Positions 1 through 9,330 of a stretch of 64,000 nt of DNA are shown piece by piece. A model generated the notes under the pieces. It made no database searches, was not told the DNA's origin, and saw nothing but the letters and a program-made list of their open reading frames with translations. The position numbers were made by a program, and so were the translations under genes. Numbering within the stretch: the stretch's first letter is position 1; the number at the start of each line of letters is the position of its first letter. This DNA is from Sphingobacteriales bacterium 50-39 (lineage in GTDB: Bacteria > Bacteroidota > Bacteroidia > Chitinophagales > Chitinophagaceae), in the NCBI GenBank assembly GCA_001898505.1, contig MKTZ01000027.1, positions 310,001 through 374,000 on the forward strand, read 5' to 3'.

Positions 1-719
1 GCATGTACCAGGAAGGCAGGGGGTGTATTGGGGCGCACCTGCCTTTCGTTGGAGTATTCCATTATTTTGTCCGGGGAAGGGTTGGGGCCAATGAGATGGT
101 CCCGTGAGCCATGATGGGTGATGCTGTCCGAAAAGCTGATCACAGGGTAGAGGAGGATCATAAAATCGGGCCGCAGGGAAATATTATCCGGATTGTCGAT
201 CCTGGCTTTGGCAAAATGAGTGCCTGCTGTCGAGGCCAGATGTCCTCCGGCTGAGAAGCCCATGATACCTACGCGGTTCGGATCTACGCCCCATTCCTGT
301 GCATTCTTTCTTACCAGTTGAATGGCCCGTTGCGCGTCCTGTAAGGGGCCTATTGTCTTATCGATCATGGTCTCGTCGCCGGGCAGGCGGTATTTCAGCA
401 CGAATGCCGCGATACCTATTGCATTCAGGCTATCCGCTATTTCCACTCCTTCGTGTCCCATGGCGAGGTGGATATAGCTACCGCCGGGGCATACGACCAT
501 GGCAGCACCGTTGGCCCTGTTCTTTTCCGGCAGGAATATCTTCAGCGTTGGGTGACTGACCAGGCTGAGGCTCCAGTGATTTTTGGGATCGGTTGTTTCC
601 CTGTCCGGAGCGGGTTTCGAGTTAGGGATAGCCCCGTCATAAAGAGGGATCTCCTGCTGTTGCGCATGGGCCATGGTCACAAGTAATAAAGCTGTTAATA
701 CAGATGTAATTCTTCTCAT
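1..719 (-). CDS. secreted alpha/beta-hydrolase (acetyl-xylan-esterase-like), 3' end outside window
   Basis: The reverse strand from the ATG at 719 stays open to the window edge, so about 239 residues of the N-terminal part are seen. A signal peptide (MRRITSVLTALLLVTMAHAQ) comes first. The core has the oxyanion-hole motif VVCPGGSY near residue 70 and the nucleophile elbow GFSAGGH near residue 145, typical of BD-FAE/Axe2-type esterases that remove acetyl or other acyl groups from sugars. The catalytic Asp and His would lie in the missing part. It sits 18 bp downstream of queA on the same strand and could be co-transcribed. Export to the periplasm is inferred from the signal peptide; the substrate is not known. 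Confidence 0.8.
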   Translation of the reverse strand, partial: MRRITSVLTALLLVTMAHAQQQEIPLYDGAIPNSKPAPDRETTDPKNHWSLSLVSHPTLKIFLPEKNRANGAAMVVCPGGSYIHLAMGHEGVEIADSLNAIGIAAFVLKYRLPGDETMIDKTIGPLQDAQRAIQLVRKNAQEWGVDPNRVGIMGFSAGGHLASTAGTHFAKARIDNPDNISLRPDFMILLYPVISFSDSITHHGSRDHLIGPNPSPDKIMEYSNERQVRPNTPPAFLVH

Positions 720-737
720 ATGGCTTTACCAACCGAG

Positions 738-1787
738 TTAGACGACCAGCATGGCGTCGCCATAGCTGAAAAACCGGTATTTATCCTTGATAGCCTTCTT
801 ATAGGCCTCCATAGCCAGGTCATAACCTGCAAAGGCGCATACCATTATCAGGAGACTGGTTTTGGGCAGGTGGAAATTGGTCACCAGCGCGTCGGCGATA
901 TTGAATTGATAGGGGGGGTGGATAAATGTGTTTGTCCAGCCTTCGGAGGGCTTTAATAGTTTTTCTGCAGTAAAGGAGGATTCCACTGCACGCATGGTGG
1001 TGGTGCCGATGGAGCAGATGCGATGACCGCCCATCCGCGCCTTGTTGACGATCTTGCAGGCATCGTCTTCGATACGGTAGTATTCGGCGTCCATTTTGTG
1101 CTTGCTCAGGTCTTCCACTTCGATGGGCCGGAAAGTGCCAAGGCCTGTGTGGAGAGTGACTTCGGCAAAACGTACTCCCTTTATCTCCAGGCGTTTGATC
1201 AGCTCTTTGCTAAAATGAAGACCGGCGGTGGGGGCTGCTACGGCGCCTTCATGCTTGGCGTAAACTGTCTGGTAGCGTTCTTTATCCTCTTCGTCCGGTT
1301 TGCGTTTGATGTATTTGGGAAGGGGGGTCTCACCCAGTACTTCCAATACCTGGCGGAACTCATCGTCCGTGCCATCCCATAAGAAGCGGATGGTCCTTCC
1401 ACGGCTGGTGGTATTGTCGATGACTTCTGCTACCAGCTCATCGTTGTCTCCGAAGTAGAGCTTATTACCTACCCGGATCTTACGGGCGGGGTCTACGATA
1501 ACGTCCCACAGACGGTTGGGCTTGTTGAGTTCGCGGAGGAGGAATACTTCTATCTTGGCGCCTGTCTTCTCCTTTCGGCCATACATGCGCGCGGGGAAGA
1601 CCTTGGTATTATTGACTACGAATACGTCCTTGTCGTCGAAATAGTCGAGAATGTCCCTGAAATGCTTGTTTTCTATCTGGCCGGTGGCACGGTGTACAAC
1701 CATCATACGGCTGTCTTCTCTTTTTTTCGCAGGGTGTTGAGCAATAAGGTTTAGAGGAAGGTCGAACTTGAACTGTGAAAGCTTCAT
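738..1787 (-). CDS. queA: S-adenosylmethionine:tRNA ribosyltransferase-isomerase QueA
   Basis: This 349-residue protein is of normal family length. QueA transfers and rearranges the ribosyl part of S-adenosylmethionine onto 7-aminomethyl-7-deazaguanine in tRNA, giving epoxyqueuosine at the wobble base of GUN-anticodon tRNAs. The N-terminus ([20 protein letters not shown]), [13 protein letters not shown] near residue 60, [10 protein letters not shown] near residue 190 and [14 protein letters not shown] near the C-terminus are family landmarks. The ATG at 1787 is well placed. The secreted-esterase gene follows closely, although the functions are unrelated. Cytoplasmic enzyme; the identification is firm. 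Confidence 0.96.
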   Translation of the reverse strand: MKLSQFKFDLPLNLIAQHPAKKREDSRMMVVHRATGQIENKHFRDILDYFDDKDVFVVNNTKVFPARMYGRKEKTGAKIEVFLLRELNKPNRLWDVIVDPARKIRVGNKLYFGDNDELVAEVIDNTTSRGRTIRFLWDGTDDEFRQVLEVLGETPLPKYIKRKPDEEDKERYQTVYAKHEGAVAAPTAGLHFSKELIKRLEIKGVRFAEVTLHTGLGTFRPIEVEDLSKHKMDAEYYRIEDDACKIVNKARMGGHRICSIGTTTMRAVESSFTAEKLLKPSEGWTNTFIHPPYQFNIADALVTNFHLPKTSLLIMVCAFAGYDLAMEAYKKAIKDKYRFFSYGDAMLVV

Positions 1788-1971
1788 GTGGATTCTATTG
1801 TTTTTATTTCTCGCACATGATACCAGGGTGGCTTGGTAATGATATTACGGAGGGCTGTCGGCTGTCCGGTACAAACCAGGTCTTACGGCACCCGATTTGA
1901 TATCATGTTACGGCATGATTTTAAGCGGGCGAAGGTACAACAAAAAGCAAGGGAATCCAAATAAACTTTAG

Positions 1972-1997
1972 GGGAGCACCCCGTAAGGGATGCTCCC
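1972..1997. other. GC-rich hairpin in the divergent queA/TraB intergenic region
   Basis: GGGAGCA and TGCTCCC form seven pairs. An inner CCC/GGG extends the stem after one mismatch, closing a GTAA loop. There is no T-run after it, and the flanking genes point away from it, so a terminator is unlikely. It lies about 100 bp before the TraB-family start codon and could be a leader structure or a dispersed palindromic repeat. Apart from this, I see nothing definite in 1788-2094. Confidence 0.4.
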
Positions 1998-2094
1998 GAG
2001 GAGGGGGCAGGCTATTTCTACCGACAGTAAAATAATTTTCCATATTTACCGTCTTTTACTCAACTTCATAAACCATCGAATAACGCTCCAGATA

Positions 2095-5000
2095 ATGAGA
2101 TCGACCCCTTTGCGAAAGTATTTTGTGGCGCTGCTTTTGTTACTTATCCCGGCGACCTTCCTAACAGCCCAACCGGTCCGATCCGGAAAGAAATATCCGG
2201 CCTTATTGTGGGAAATTACCGGCAATGGCATGGCAAAGCCCTCTTATCTCTTCGGAACGATGCATGTGAGCAGCAAGCTGGTCTTTCACCTGAGCGACTC
2301 TTTTTACCAGGATATCCGTAATTCCGAGATGGTTGCGCTGGAACTGGACCCCCAGGTCTGGCAGGATCAGCTGTTCCGTTATCAGAAGATGCAGACCAAC
2401 CTAAGGTTCTACACCCAGGGGGCTCCGGGCGACTACATCAATGAGCGTTCTTTTCAGCTGGAAAAATACGAGGACAATCTCAAGTCGGCCCTCAGCGACG
2501 AGCCTACCATCATCAACGGGTTGCTGTACAGGACCTATCAATCCCATGCCGACTTTGAAGAAGATACTTATCTGGATCTCTATATCTACCAGACAGGCAG
2601 GAAGCTTGGAAAGCAGGCCACCGGGGTGGAGAACTATTTCCAGACGGAACAGCTCGTCATGGAGGCAGCCCAGGATATGATGAAGGACAAGAAGAAGAGA
2701 ACCGACTCTGATGGAGCATCTCCGTACGAGCTGGAGAAAAAGACCCAGGAAGCGTACCGGAAGGGGGACCTCGATATGCTGGACTCCCTGGAAAAGCTTA
2801 TGCAGCCATCGGAAGCCTATATGGAAAAATTCCTCTACCGGCGTAACGAGATACAGGCGGCGTCCATCGACAGCATTATAAAACATCACACCCTCTTTGT
2901 CGGGGTAGGGGCGGCCCATCTGCCCGGTAAAAGAGGGGTCATCGAGCTCCTCCGGAAAAAGGGCTATATTCTTCGTCCTGTCACTATGCCAGACCGTGAT
3001 GCCAATCAAAAGGAGGACATCGACAAGATAAAGGTACCCGTCAGCTTTTCCAGCTTCTCGCCCGACGATGGAGACTTCTCCGTCCAGCTGCCAGGCAAGC
3101 TATACCGTCGTCCCGACAGCCGCACCGACTCCTGGCAATATGCCGACATGAGCAACGGAGCGTACTATATGATCGGACGGCTGAAGACCCATAGCAGCTT
3201 CCTGGGACAGAAAGAGGAGACCGTGCTGCGAAAAATAGACAGCCTGCTGTATGAAAGCATACCCGGGAAAATATTAAAAAAGACTTCCATTACCCGCAGC
3301 GGTTTTAAAGGCTTTGATATCACCAGCAAGACCCGCCGGGGCGATATACAGCGGTACAATGTTCTTGTCACTCCATACGAGATGCTCATTTTTAAAATGA
3401 GCGGGAACAATAACTATGTCGATGGGAAAGAGGCGGAGCAATTTTTCAACTCCATTGCGATCCATCCCACCGGGGTCAATATATGGGCCGACTTTTCGCC
3501 GCCACAGGGAGGTTTCCAGGTCAAGCTGCCCCGGATCCCTGCGCAGTACAGGAATATGGCCAATCTCGACGGTATTCCCCGCTGGGAATATGAATGTACG
3601 GACTCGGCCACTGGGGATGCGTTCCTTATCTGGAAAAAGGCGGTCCAGAACTATCATTTCCTGGAAGAGGACACTGCCGACCTTGCCCTTATGGAGGAGA
3701 GCTTCCGCCTGTCCGACATCGTCGATAAGACCCTTACCCGTCACACCGGTCTGTACAAGGGGTATCCCTGTCTGGACGGCAGCTACCAGCTGAAAGATGG
3801 TTCCTATATCCGGACAAAATTCCTCATCAAGGGCCCGCATTATTACTTGTTGGCCAGCAGAAGCCGCAGCAAGGACAAGGCGTTCCTGAATTTTTTCAAT
3901 TCGCTGGAGTTTACGCCTTACCGGTATACTGGCTTTCAGAACTATGTGGACACCTTTGTGAATATACGTGTGACCACTCCCGTAGTGCCGGATATCGATG
4001 CGGGCATGAGAGGGTTGCTGGAGCGTGCCTCCAGTGAAGAGTTCCTCAGTTCGCTCCCGGATTACAGCAATTATTGGCCCCGGGCAAAGACTGCACTTTT
4101 CCAGGATGACTCCACGGGAGAAGCCGTCTTTGTATCCATGGAGACCTTCCCCAAATATTATTACCCCAAGGATTCCGTTTCGTTCTGGAAAGAGGAAAGC
4201 AACGAGCAGAAGGTGCGGGAAGATCTTATCATCCGTGATAAACAGCCGTTGTGCTTCGACCAGCCCAATTGTACAGGGTTTAAATACCTGTATGTCGATA
4301 CCAATACTTCCCGTTGTATCACCAGCTGGATCTTTTTGAAGGACAACCGGATCTTCCGGGTAACTTCCCTTGGCGACACGCTGGACAAGGCTTCGGCCTT
4401 TGTCGAAAGGTTCTATTCCAGCTTAAGGCCCGTGGATAAGAAGCTGGGGCCTTCCGTCTTTGCCAGCAAGCTGGATACATTTTTTGCTGACTTTTACAGC
4501 AAAGATTCTCTGGTCAGAGCCCGTGCAAAGGAAGCCATCCCCAACGTATATTTTGGGTCGGGCGGGTTGCCTTTGCTGTTGAAAGCTATCCGGACGCTGC
4601 CTTATAACGGGAAGGACTACTTCGAGACGAAGACAAAGCTGATCAATGAGCTGGGATATATCGACGACTCCGCCACCATCCGGCAGGTAGTCGATGGGCT
4701 GAAGGATATATATGAACGTGCGGGAGATACCAGCACCTTCCAGAATGCCGTTTTCAAGGCCCTGTCCAAGCACAAGACCCTCCCCGCCTATGAGCTGCTC
4801 AGGACATTGCTGATACAGGACCCTCCTATATTCGACAATGGCTCCGACTATAGCTTCCTGTTCCAGAATATGCGGGATACCCTGTCCCTGGCGAAGACCC
4901 TTTTCCCGGACCTTTTGCAGATGGCCACCGTGGATGATTATAAGTCCAGCGTCCAGTCCCTGCTGGCTACCCTGGTGGACAGCGGCTATCTCAGGAGCAC

Positions 5001-5781
5001 GGATTATGAATCTTATTTCAGCCAATTGTATTTCGATGCCAGGCTGCAATGGAAGAAACAGGAAGGCCGGGATGAAAAGCGGCTGCAGAAAAAAGAGGAT
5101 GATAATTCCGATGAAAACTCTTATTCCGGCAGAGGAGAAGACGAGGCCGACGACCTGCTGGCCGACTACGCCGTACTGTTGGCGCCTTTCTACGACAGGA
5201 ATGCTACCGTGCCAATGTTCTTTTCCAAGCTGCTCCGGAGCTCCGATCCGGTCCTGCGTCTGAGCACGGCCGTGCTGCTGCTGCGCAATAACAAGCCTGT
5301 CGCCGACTCTATCTTCCAGGCCCTGGCCGCCAGCGACCAGCACAGAAGCGCCTTATTAAAAGAGCTGGAGGACATACATAAAGCCGACAGGTTCCCCCGT
5401 AATTTCCATAACCAGACGGATATGGCGCGTAGCCTGCTGGTCAGCGGAAAGAATGACAATGAATTTTTCGCCGTGCAGTATGTAGATAAGAAGGTCGTAC
5501 AGTTCCGTCAGAAGAAGGGCTATATCTACTTTTTCCAGTACAAGGTCAACAAGGATGACGAATGGCAGATGGGTCTCAGCGGGCTGCAGCCTCTCAACCA
5601 GAAGGAGGTCAGCACCGATGATGATTTTGTGCGCCTGACCGGGAAGAAGATACGGCCCGGAACACCCGCGCGGGACCAGTTTGAAAAGCAGCTGAAACGG
5701 TTCCTCTTTTCCAAACGTAAAAGCGTCAATGTATTCTACCTCGATAATGACTATTATGGTCAGCGCGATGACGATGATTAG
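2095..5781 (+). CDS. very long secreted TraB/GumN family protein
   Basis: The chosen ATG at 2095 gives 1228 residues and opens directly with a signal peptide (MRSTPLRKYFVALLLLLIPA). An in-frame start 105 bp upstream would put 35 unlikely residues before it. Residues about 30-310 form a TraB/GumN domain, with LFGTMHVSS near residue 52, ELDP shortly after, and VGVGAAHLPG near residue 270. TraB/GumN proteins share a fold with erythromycin-esterase-like and Tiki metalloproteases. The remaining 900 residues are not a family I recognise. They include repeated segments resembling DUF-type lipoprotein modules around 320-720, a helical repeat-like region around 770-1000 and an acidic stretch near residue 1000. 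Most TraB/GumN proteins are about 300 residues, so this is a strongly extended form. The activity is unknown. Confidence 0.8.
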   Translation: MRSTPLRKYFVALLLLLIPATFLTAQPVRSGKKYPALLWEITGNGMAKPSYLFGTMHVSSKLVFHLSDSFYQDIRNSEMVALELDPQVWQDQLFRYQKMQTNLRFYTQGAPGDYINERSFQLEKYEDNLKSALSDEPTIINGLLYRTYQSHADFEEDTYLDLYIYQTGRKLGKQATGVENYFQTEQLVMEAAQDMMKDKKKRTDSDGASPYELEKKTQEAYRKGDLDMLDSLEKLMQPSEAYMEKFLYRRNEIQAASIDSIIKHHTLFVGVGAAHLPGKRGVIELLRKKGYILRPVTMPDRDANQKEDIDKIKVPVSFSSFSPDDGDFSVQLPGKLYRRPDSRTDSWQYADMSNGAYYMIGRLKTHSSFLGQKEETVLRKIDSLLYESIPGKILKKTSITRSGFKGFDITSKTRRGDIQRYNVLVTPYEMLIFKMSGNNNYVDGKEAEQFFNSIAIHPTGVNIWADFSPPQGGFQVKLPRIPAQYRNMANLDGIPRWEYECTDSATGDAFLIWKKAVQNYHFLEEDTADLALMEESFRLSDIVDKTLTRHTGLYKGYPCLDGSYQLKDGSYIRTKFLIKGPHYYLLASRSRSKDKAFLNFFNSLEFTPYRYTGFQNYVDTFVNIRVTTPVVPDIDAGMRGLLERASSEEFLSSLPDYSNYWPRAKTALFQDDSTGEAVFVSMETFPKYYYPKDSVSFWKEESNEQKVREDLIIRDKQPLCFDQPNCTGFKYLYVDTNTSRCITSWIFLKDNRIFRVTSLGDTLDKASAFVERFYSSLRPVDKKLGPSVFASKLDTFFADFYSKDSLVRARAKEAIPNVYFGSGGLPLLLKAIRTLPYNGKDYFETKTKLINELGYIDDSATIRQVVDGLKDIYERAGDTSTFQNAVFKALSKHKTLPAYELLRTLLIQDPPIFDNGSDYSFLFQNMRDTLSLAKTLFPDLLQMATVDDYKSSVQSLLATLVDSGYLRSTDYESYFSQLYFDARLQWKKQEGRDEKRLQKKEDDNSDENSYSGRGEDEADDLLADYAVLLAPFYDRNATVPMFFSKLLRSSDPVLRLSTAVLLLRNNKPVADSIFQALAASDQHRSALLKELEDIHKADRFPRNFHNQTDMARSLLVSGKNDNEFFAVQYVDKKVVQFRQKKGYIYFFQYKVNKDDEWQMGLSGLQPLNQKEVSTDDDFVRLTGKKIRPGTPARDQFEKQLKRFLFSKRKSVNVFYLDNDYYGQRDDDD

Positions 5782-6883
5782 TTCGCGCGCCCTATGTCAG
5801 AACTTCCTGGCGAATGGCAGTTTTGAGAATGTCAATACCTGCACGGAATATCATGCACACTGTGCGCCGGCTGCCTGGTTCACCGTATCACCCCCCGAAT
5901 TTGTCTGGCCCAGGGCCAAGGACGGGGAGCGGACCATGTCGTTTGTATACGATAATGTGTATGCGCCCATGGTCAAACGTACATTCCCCTATACCATGAC
6001 CCTTTGCCCGCTGAAGGCGGGAAACGAATATGAAGTATCGTTCTGGCTGTACACGGACAAATTTCCTTTTACGCACCTGGAGATCATGCTGAGCGCTGCG
6101 GACCCTGCCAGAACGCCAGGTGTCATCGGCAAGACCCAGCCCTCTGTGAACCTGTCCGGGTCGGATGTAGTGGAAAAGGACGATTACGGATGGATGTTAC
6201 TGCGCAAGAAGTTCAGGGTAGAGGAGGGGAAGAATTTTTTTATGGTGGGTAATATGCTGTTACCCGAACCTTTTCCTTTGGGGCTGGGGAAGAAGCTGAA
6301 AATAGCTTACGGCAATATCGTCTTCTGGATGGATGATATTAGTTTGTCGCCCACCGACTCGACAGAAAAGCTGTGTTCCTGGGCTGCTTTCCGCCAGTCC
6401 GTTCTTTACCAGGAGCACCACCGGCATACCAAACATATTTACCTGGACTCGCTGCCCGCCAATAGTGTACCGCTGGAGACTTCCCATGATACACTGGTCG
6501 CCCAGCAGTCTGCACCGCCGCTGTTCGTGATGCCGCCCATCGACACCCTGGTAGTGCCCGGCGTATTGTTTGCTACGAACAGTAGTATTATACGGAGTAA
6601 TTATGCGGCTGTGCTGGATACGCTGATCAGCCGTCTAAAGGACAAACAGCCTGCCAGGGTCGAGATAGCGGGTCATACCGACAATATTGCTACCGATGCG
6701 TTCAATCTCCGCCTGGCAATGCGACGGGCTGCCAGTATCCGGGACTATATCCTCCGGCAATTGCCTGGCATAGGGTCTGTCACTACCATACAGGGTTATG
6801 GATCGTCGCGTCCTGTCGCCGCCAACGCCACTGCTGCGGGAAGGGCGCGTAACCGCCGGGTGGAGATCGTGATCATTTATTAA
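5729..6883 (+). CDS. OmpA-family outer-membrane/peptidoglycan-binding protein
   Basis: This is a protein of about 384 residues whose 5' end overlaps the TraB gene by 53 bp in another frame. In-frame ATGs at 5747 and 5756 are alternatives, and the true start is uncertain. A short hydrophobic segment ending in ALCQ looks like a signal sequence. Residues about 25-210 resemble a secreted carbohydrate-binding-like beta domain beginning with an NGSFEN motif. The C-terminal 115 residues are an OmpA-like peptidoglycan-binding domain: VEIAGHTDN near residue 310, then GYGSSRPVAANAT and ARNRRVEIVI at the end. The likely role is a periplasmic or outer-membrane protein anchored to peptidoglycan. The overlap suggests translational coupling to the TraB protein. 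It ends 4 bp into the convergent permease gene. Confidence 0.85.
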   Translation: MYSTSIMTIMVSAMTMISSRALCQNFLANGSFENVNTCTEYHAHCAPAAWFTVSPPEFVWPRAKDGERTMSFVYDNVYAPMVKRTFPYTMTLCPLKAGNEYEVSFWLYTDKFPFTHLEIMLSAADPARTPGVIGKTQPSVNLSGSDVVEKDDYGWMLLRKKFRVEEGKNFFMVGNMLLPEPFPLGLGKKLKIAYGNIVFWMDDISLSPTDSTEKLCSWAAFRQSVLYQEHHRHTKHIYLDSLPANSVPLETSHDTLVAQQSAPPLFVMPPIDTLVVPGVLFATNSSIIRSNYAAVLDTLISRLKDKQPARVEIAGHTDNIATDAFNLRLAMRRAASIRDYILRQLPGIGSVTTIQGYGSSRPVAANATAAGRARNRRVEIVIIY

Positions 6884-9288
6884 TCCTGCTTTAGCGTATT
6901 CACGGGGTTGGCAACCGCTGCGCGGATGGATTGAAAGCTTATTGTCAGCAATGTGATGACGATGAGTGCGGTTCCCGCTATGATAAATAGTCCGGGGCTG
7001 AGCGATATGCGATAGGCAAAACCTTCCAGCCATCTGTGCATCGCCCACCAGGACAGGGGAAAGGAGATCAGGGCGGCTAACAATACCAGCGCGAGTGAAT
7101 CTTTGGATAACAGAATGACTACGTCCTTTACGGAGGCCCCCACCACCTTGCGGATACTGATCTCTTTTTGTCTCCTTTGCGCGTTGAAGGCTGCCAGTCC
7201 AAATAATCCCAGACAGGAAATGACGATGGCGATACCGGCAAAATATTTTGACAGGTCCGAGACTCTTCTTTCCGCTGCATAGAGGGCCTGGTAATCTTTA
7301 TCCAGGAAGGAGAATTCGAACGGCAATCCCGGATTATATTTTTTATAGACCGATGCCAGTTGTGAGAGCGTTTCTTTTTCCCTGCCGGCCCTGATCCGGA
7401 TAAAGATATTGCTGTTCTTATCCCGGAAGCCGATGGCCAGGGGGCCGATCTTTTTATAAAGCGATTCGTAATTAAAATCCTTTACCACTCCGATGATCTG
7501 TTTTTTTGCGCCGTAGAGGTTTGCCGGTTGACCGATGGGGTGTTTGAGATGCATCATCGCAATGGCCGTCTCGTTGAATATGAGGCCGTCCTTGTCCGTG
7601 GGATGGTTCCTGTCGAAGGTGCGACCTTCCTTCATTTGCAGTCCCATCGTCTCCATGAGGTCGTAGTCCAGGTACAGGATATCGAACTCCATGCCTTTTG
7701 TCTTACCCGGCCAGTCTACGCCGCCACCTGAGCTATGGTCGCCGAGGATGTTCCCTTCCATATCCGATGCATACGCGACACCCGGCAGGGACCTTAGGTC
7801 GGAAAGGAATGCGTCCTGGCTATGGGCGATACCGCCTTCGTTGGACATGCGGAGGATATTGTCTTTATTATAACCCAGGTTCTTGTTTTGCACCAGCTGC
7901 ATCTGACCATATACTACCAGCACTGTCAGGATCAGGATGGCCGAGAGGCTGAACTGGAATACGACCAGGCATTTGCGGATGAATGCTTCCCCTCCTGTCC
8001 GTTCGGCGCCACCCTTAAGCACCTTCACCGGCCGGAAACCCGAGAGATACAGGGCGGGATAGCTTCCGGCCAGCAGGCCTGTGATGAGCGTGATAAGGAG
8101 GATGGTGATCCAGGCTCCTGTCGTGAAATGCAGGGTGAAGTGTTGACCGGTGATGCTTTCGAAGGAGGGCAACAGCAGTGTGGCCAGTATTGCCGCGACG
8201 ATGAGGGATGCCAGGGTCATCAGCATGGACTCGCCCAGGTATTGAAGGATGAGGGCAGCTCGCGTAGCGCCCATCACTTTTTTTATACCTACCACTTTTA
8301 TCCTTTTAGCCGCCCGGGCTGTGGACAGGTTCATAAAATTGATGCAGGCTATGATGAGTATGCCGATGGCGATGATGGAAAACAACTGTATATAGGCTAT
8401 CCGGCCGCCCGCTACTTTTCCATTCTCGTAATGGTTATACAGGTGGATGTCCTGGTAGGGTTGGAAGAAGAACGTACCGGCCCATTTGTACTGGTCAGTG
8501 CCCGGCTGGAATCTTTTTCTTGCAAAGTTCTCCAGCTTTTTATTCAGCTGTGTCAGATTTGTTCCTTCCTTCAGCAATACATAGGTGGGCGGGCTATTGC
8601 TAAACCAGCCGATGTCATGCGTGATGTGGGTGAAGTATTGAGCGTGAGTGAACAGCAGATCGAACTGTTGGGACGAGTTGCCGGGCACGTCGGCAAAAAT
8701 GCCGGAGACCGTGTAGCTGCCGTTCATGCTGGCCGATCCTTGTTCGGCTAAGCCCCTGTCCCAGGTGACGATCTTACCGATGATGTCGTGGGTAGTATGG
8801 AATAGCTTTATCGCCAGGCTTTTGGAAAGGAGTACGTATGATCTATCCGACAGCGCCTGGTGTGGGTTCCCCTCCAGGAGCTTATACGAAAAAACATCGA
8901 AGAAATTGGGAGTGACATACATTTCCTGAGCCTTTATACGGGCTCCATTTACCGCGACGACCCCTCTGCTGTTCTCGTCGGCATCCGGGGGTACCGCAAT
9001 AACGGCTTCCTGTATTTCCGGCAGTTCCTGCTTCATGGTCGCTGCCAGCAGGTCGGGGGTGTTTGGAAAGGTTTGGATCGAGCCGTCCCCCGAGTATTCG
9101 TTCTGCATGACCTGGTACAGGCGGGCATTGTTCTTATGGAACTTATCGTAGCTGCGTTCGTTGTTGATCCATAAGAAGATGAGGATGGCGCAGGCCAGCC
9201 CGATGGAGAGGCCTACCAGGTTGAGAAGACTGAACTGCCGATCCCTTACGAGACTGCGTCCAACCAGTTTAAAGAAGCTCTTTATCAT
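6880..9288 (-). CDS. MacB/FtsX-type ABC transporter permease
   Basis: The 802-residue membrane protein has the layout common in Bacteroidota: an N-terminal transmembrane helix (residues about 20-42), a MacB-type periplasmic domain (about 45-240), three helices with an FtsX core (about 285-420), a second MacB-like domain, and a last FtsX core. KRIKVVGIKKVMGA in the first half and RRQKEISIRKVVGAS in the second are the paired FtsX signatures. Such proteins usually work with a separate LolD/MacB-type ATPase in mechanotransmission or efflux. The adjacent ATPase upstream is of the oligopeptide type rather than the MacB type, so the partner is probably elsewhere. The ATG is at 9288. Confidence 0.9.
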   Translation of the reverse strand: MIKSFFKLVGRSLVRDRQFSLLNLVGLSIGLACAILIFLWINNERSYDKFHKNNARLYQVMQNEYSGDGSIQTFPNTPDLLAATMKQELPEIQEAVIAVPPDADENSRGVVAVNGARIKAQEMYVTPNFFDVFSYKLLEGNPHQALSDRSYVLLSKSLAIKLFHTTHDIIGKIVTWDRGLAEQGSASMNGSYTVSGIFADVPGNSSQQFDLLFTHAQYFTHITHDIGWFSNSPPTYVLLKEGTNLTQLNKKLENFARKRFQPGTDQYKWAGTFFFQPYQDIHLYNHYENGKVAGGRIAYIQLFSIIAIGILIIACINFMNLSTARAAKRIKVVGIKKVMGATRAALILQYLGESMLMTLASLIVAAILATLLLPSFESITGQHFTLHFTTGAWITILLITLITGLLAGSYPALYLSGFRPVKVLKGGAERTGGEAFIRKCLVVFQFSLSAILILTVLVVYGQMQLVQNKNLGYNKDNILRMSNEGGIAHSQDAFLSDLRSLPGVAYASDMEGNILGDHSSGGGVDWPGKTKGMEFDILYLDYDLMETMGLQMKEGRTFDRNHPTDKDGLIFNETAIAMMHLKHPIGQPANLYGAKKQIIGVVKDFNYESLYKKIGPLAIGFRDKNSNIFIRIRAGREKETLSQLASVYKKYNPGLPFEFSFLDKDYQALYAAERRVSDLSKYFAGIAIVISCLGLFGLAAFNAQRRQKEISIRKVVGASVKDVVILLSKDSLALVLLAALISFPLSWWAMHRWLEGFAYRISLSPGLFIIAGTALIVITLLTISFQSIRAAVANPVNTLKQD

Positions 9289-9330
9289 AAGATGGTATTT
9301 ATATCCTGTACGTTCCGATAGAGGCGGATG

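Noticed and set aside
1990-2094. Upstream in-frame start for the TraB protein
   Set aside because: It would put 35 non-signal residues before a textbook signal peptide that begins at the ATG at 2095.
4423-5343. Long open frame opposite the TraB gene
   Set aside because: It lies entirely within a well-supported forward gene, has biased composition and no start signal; it is a shadow.
7822-8751. 309-residue forward frame within the MacB-type permease gene
   Set aside because: Antisense shadow of the permease; no motifs and no ribosome-binding context.
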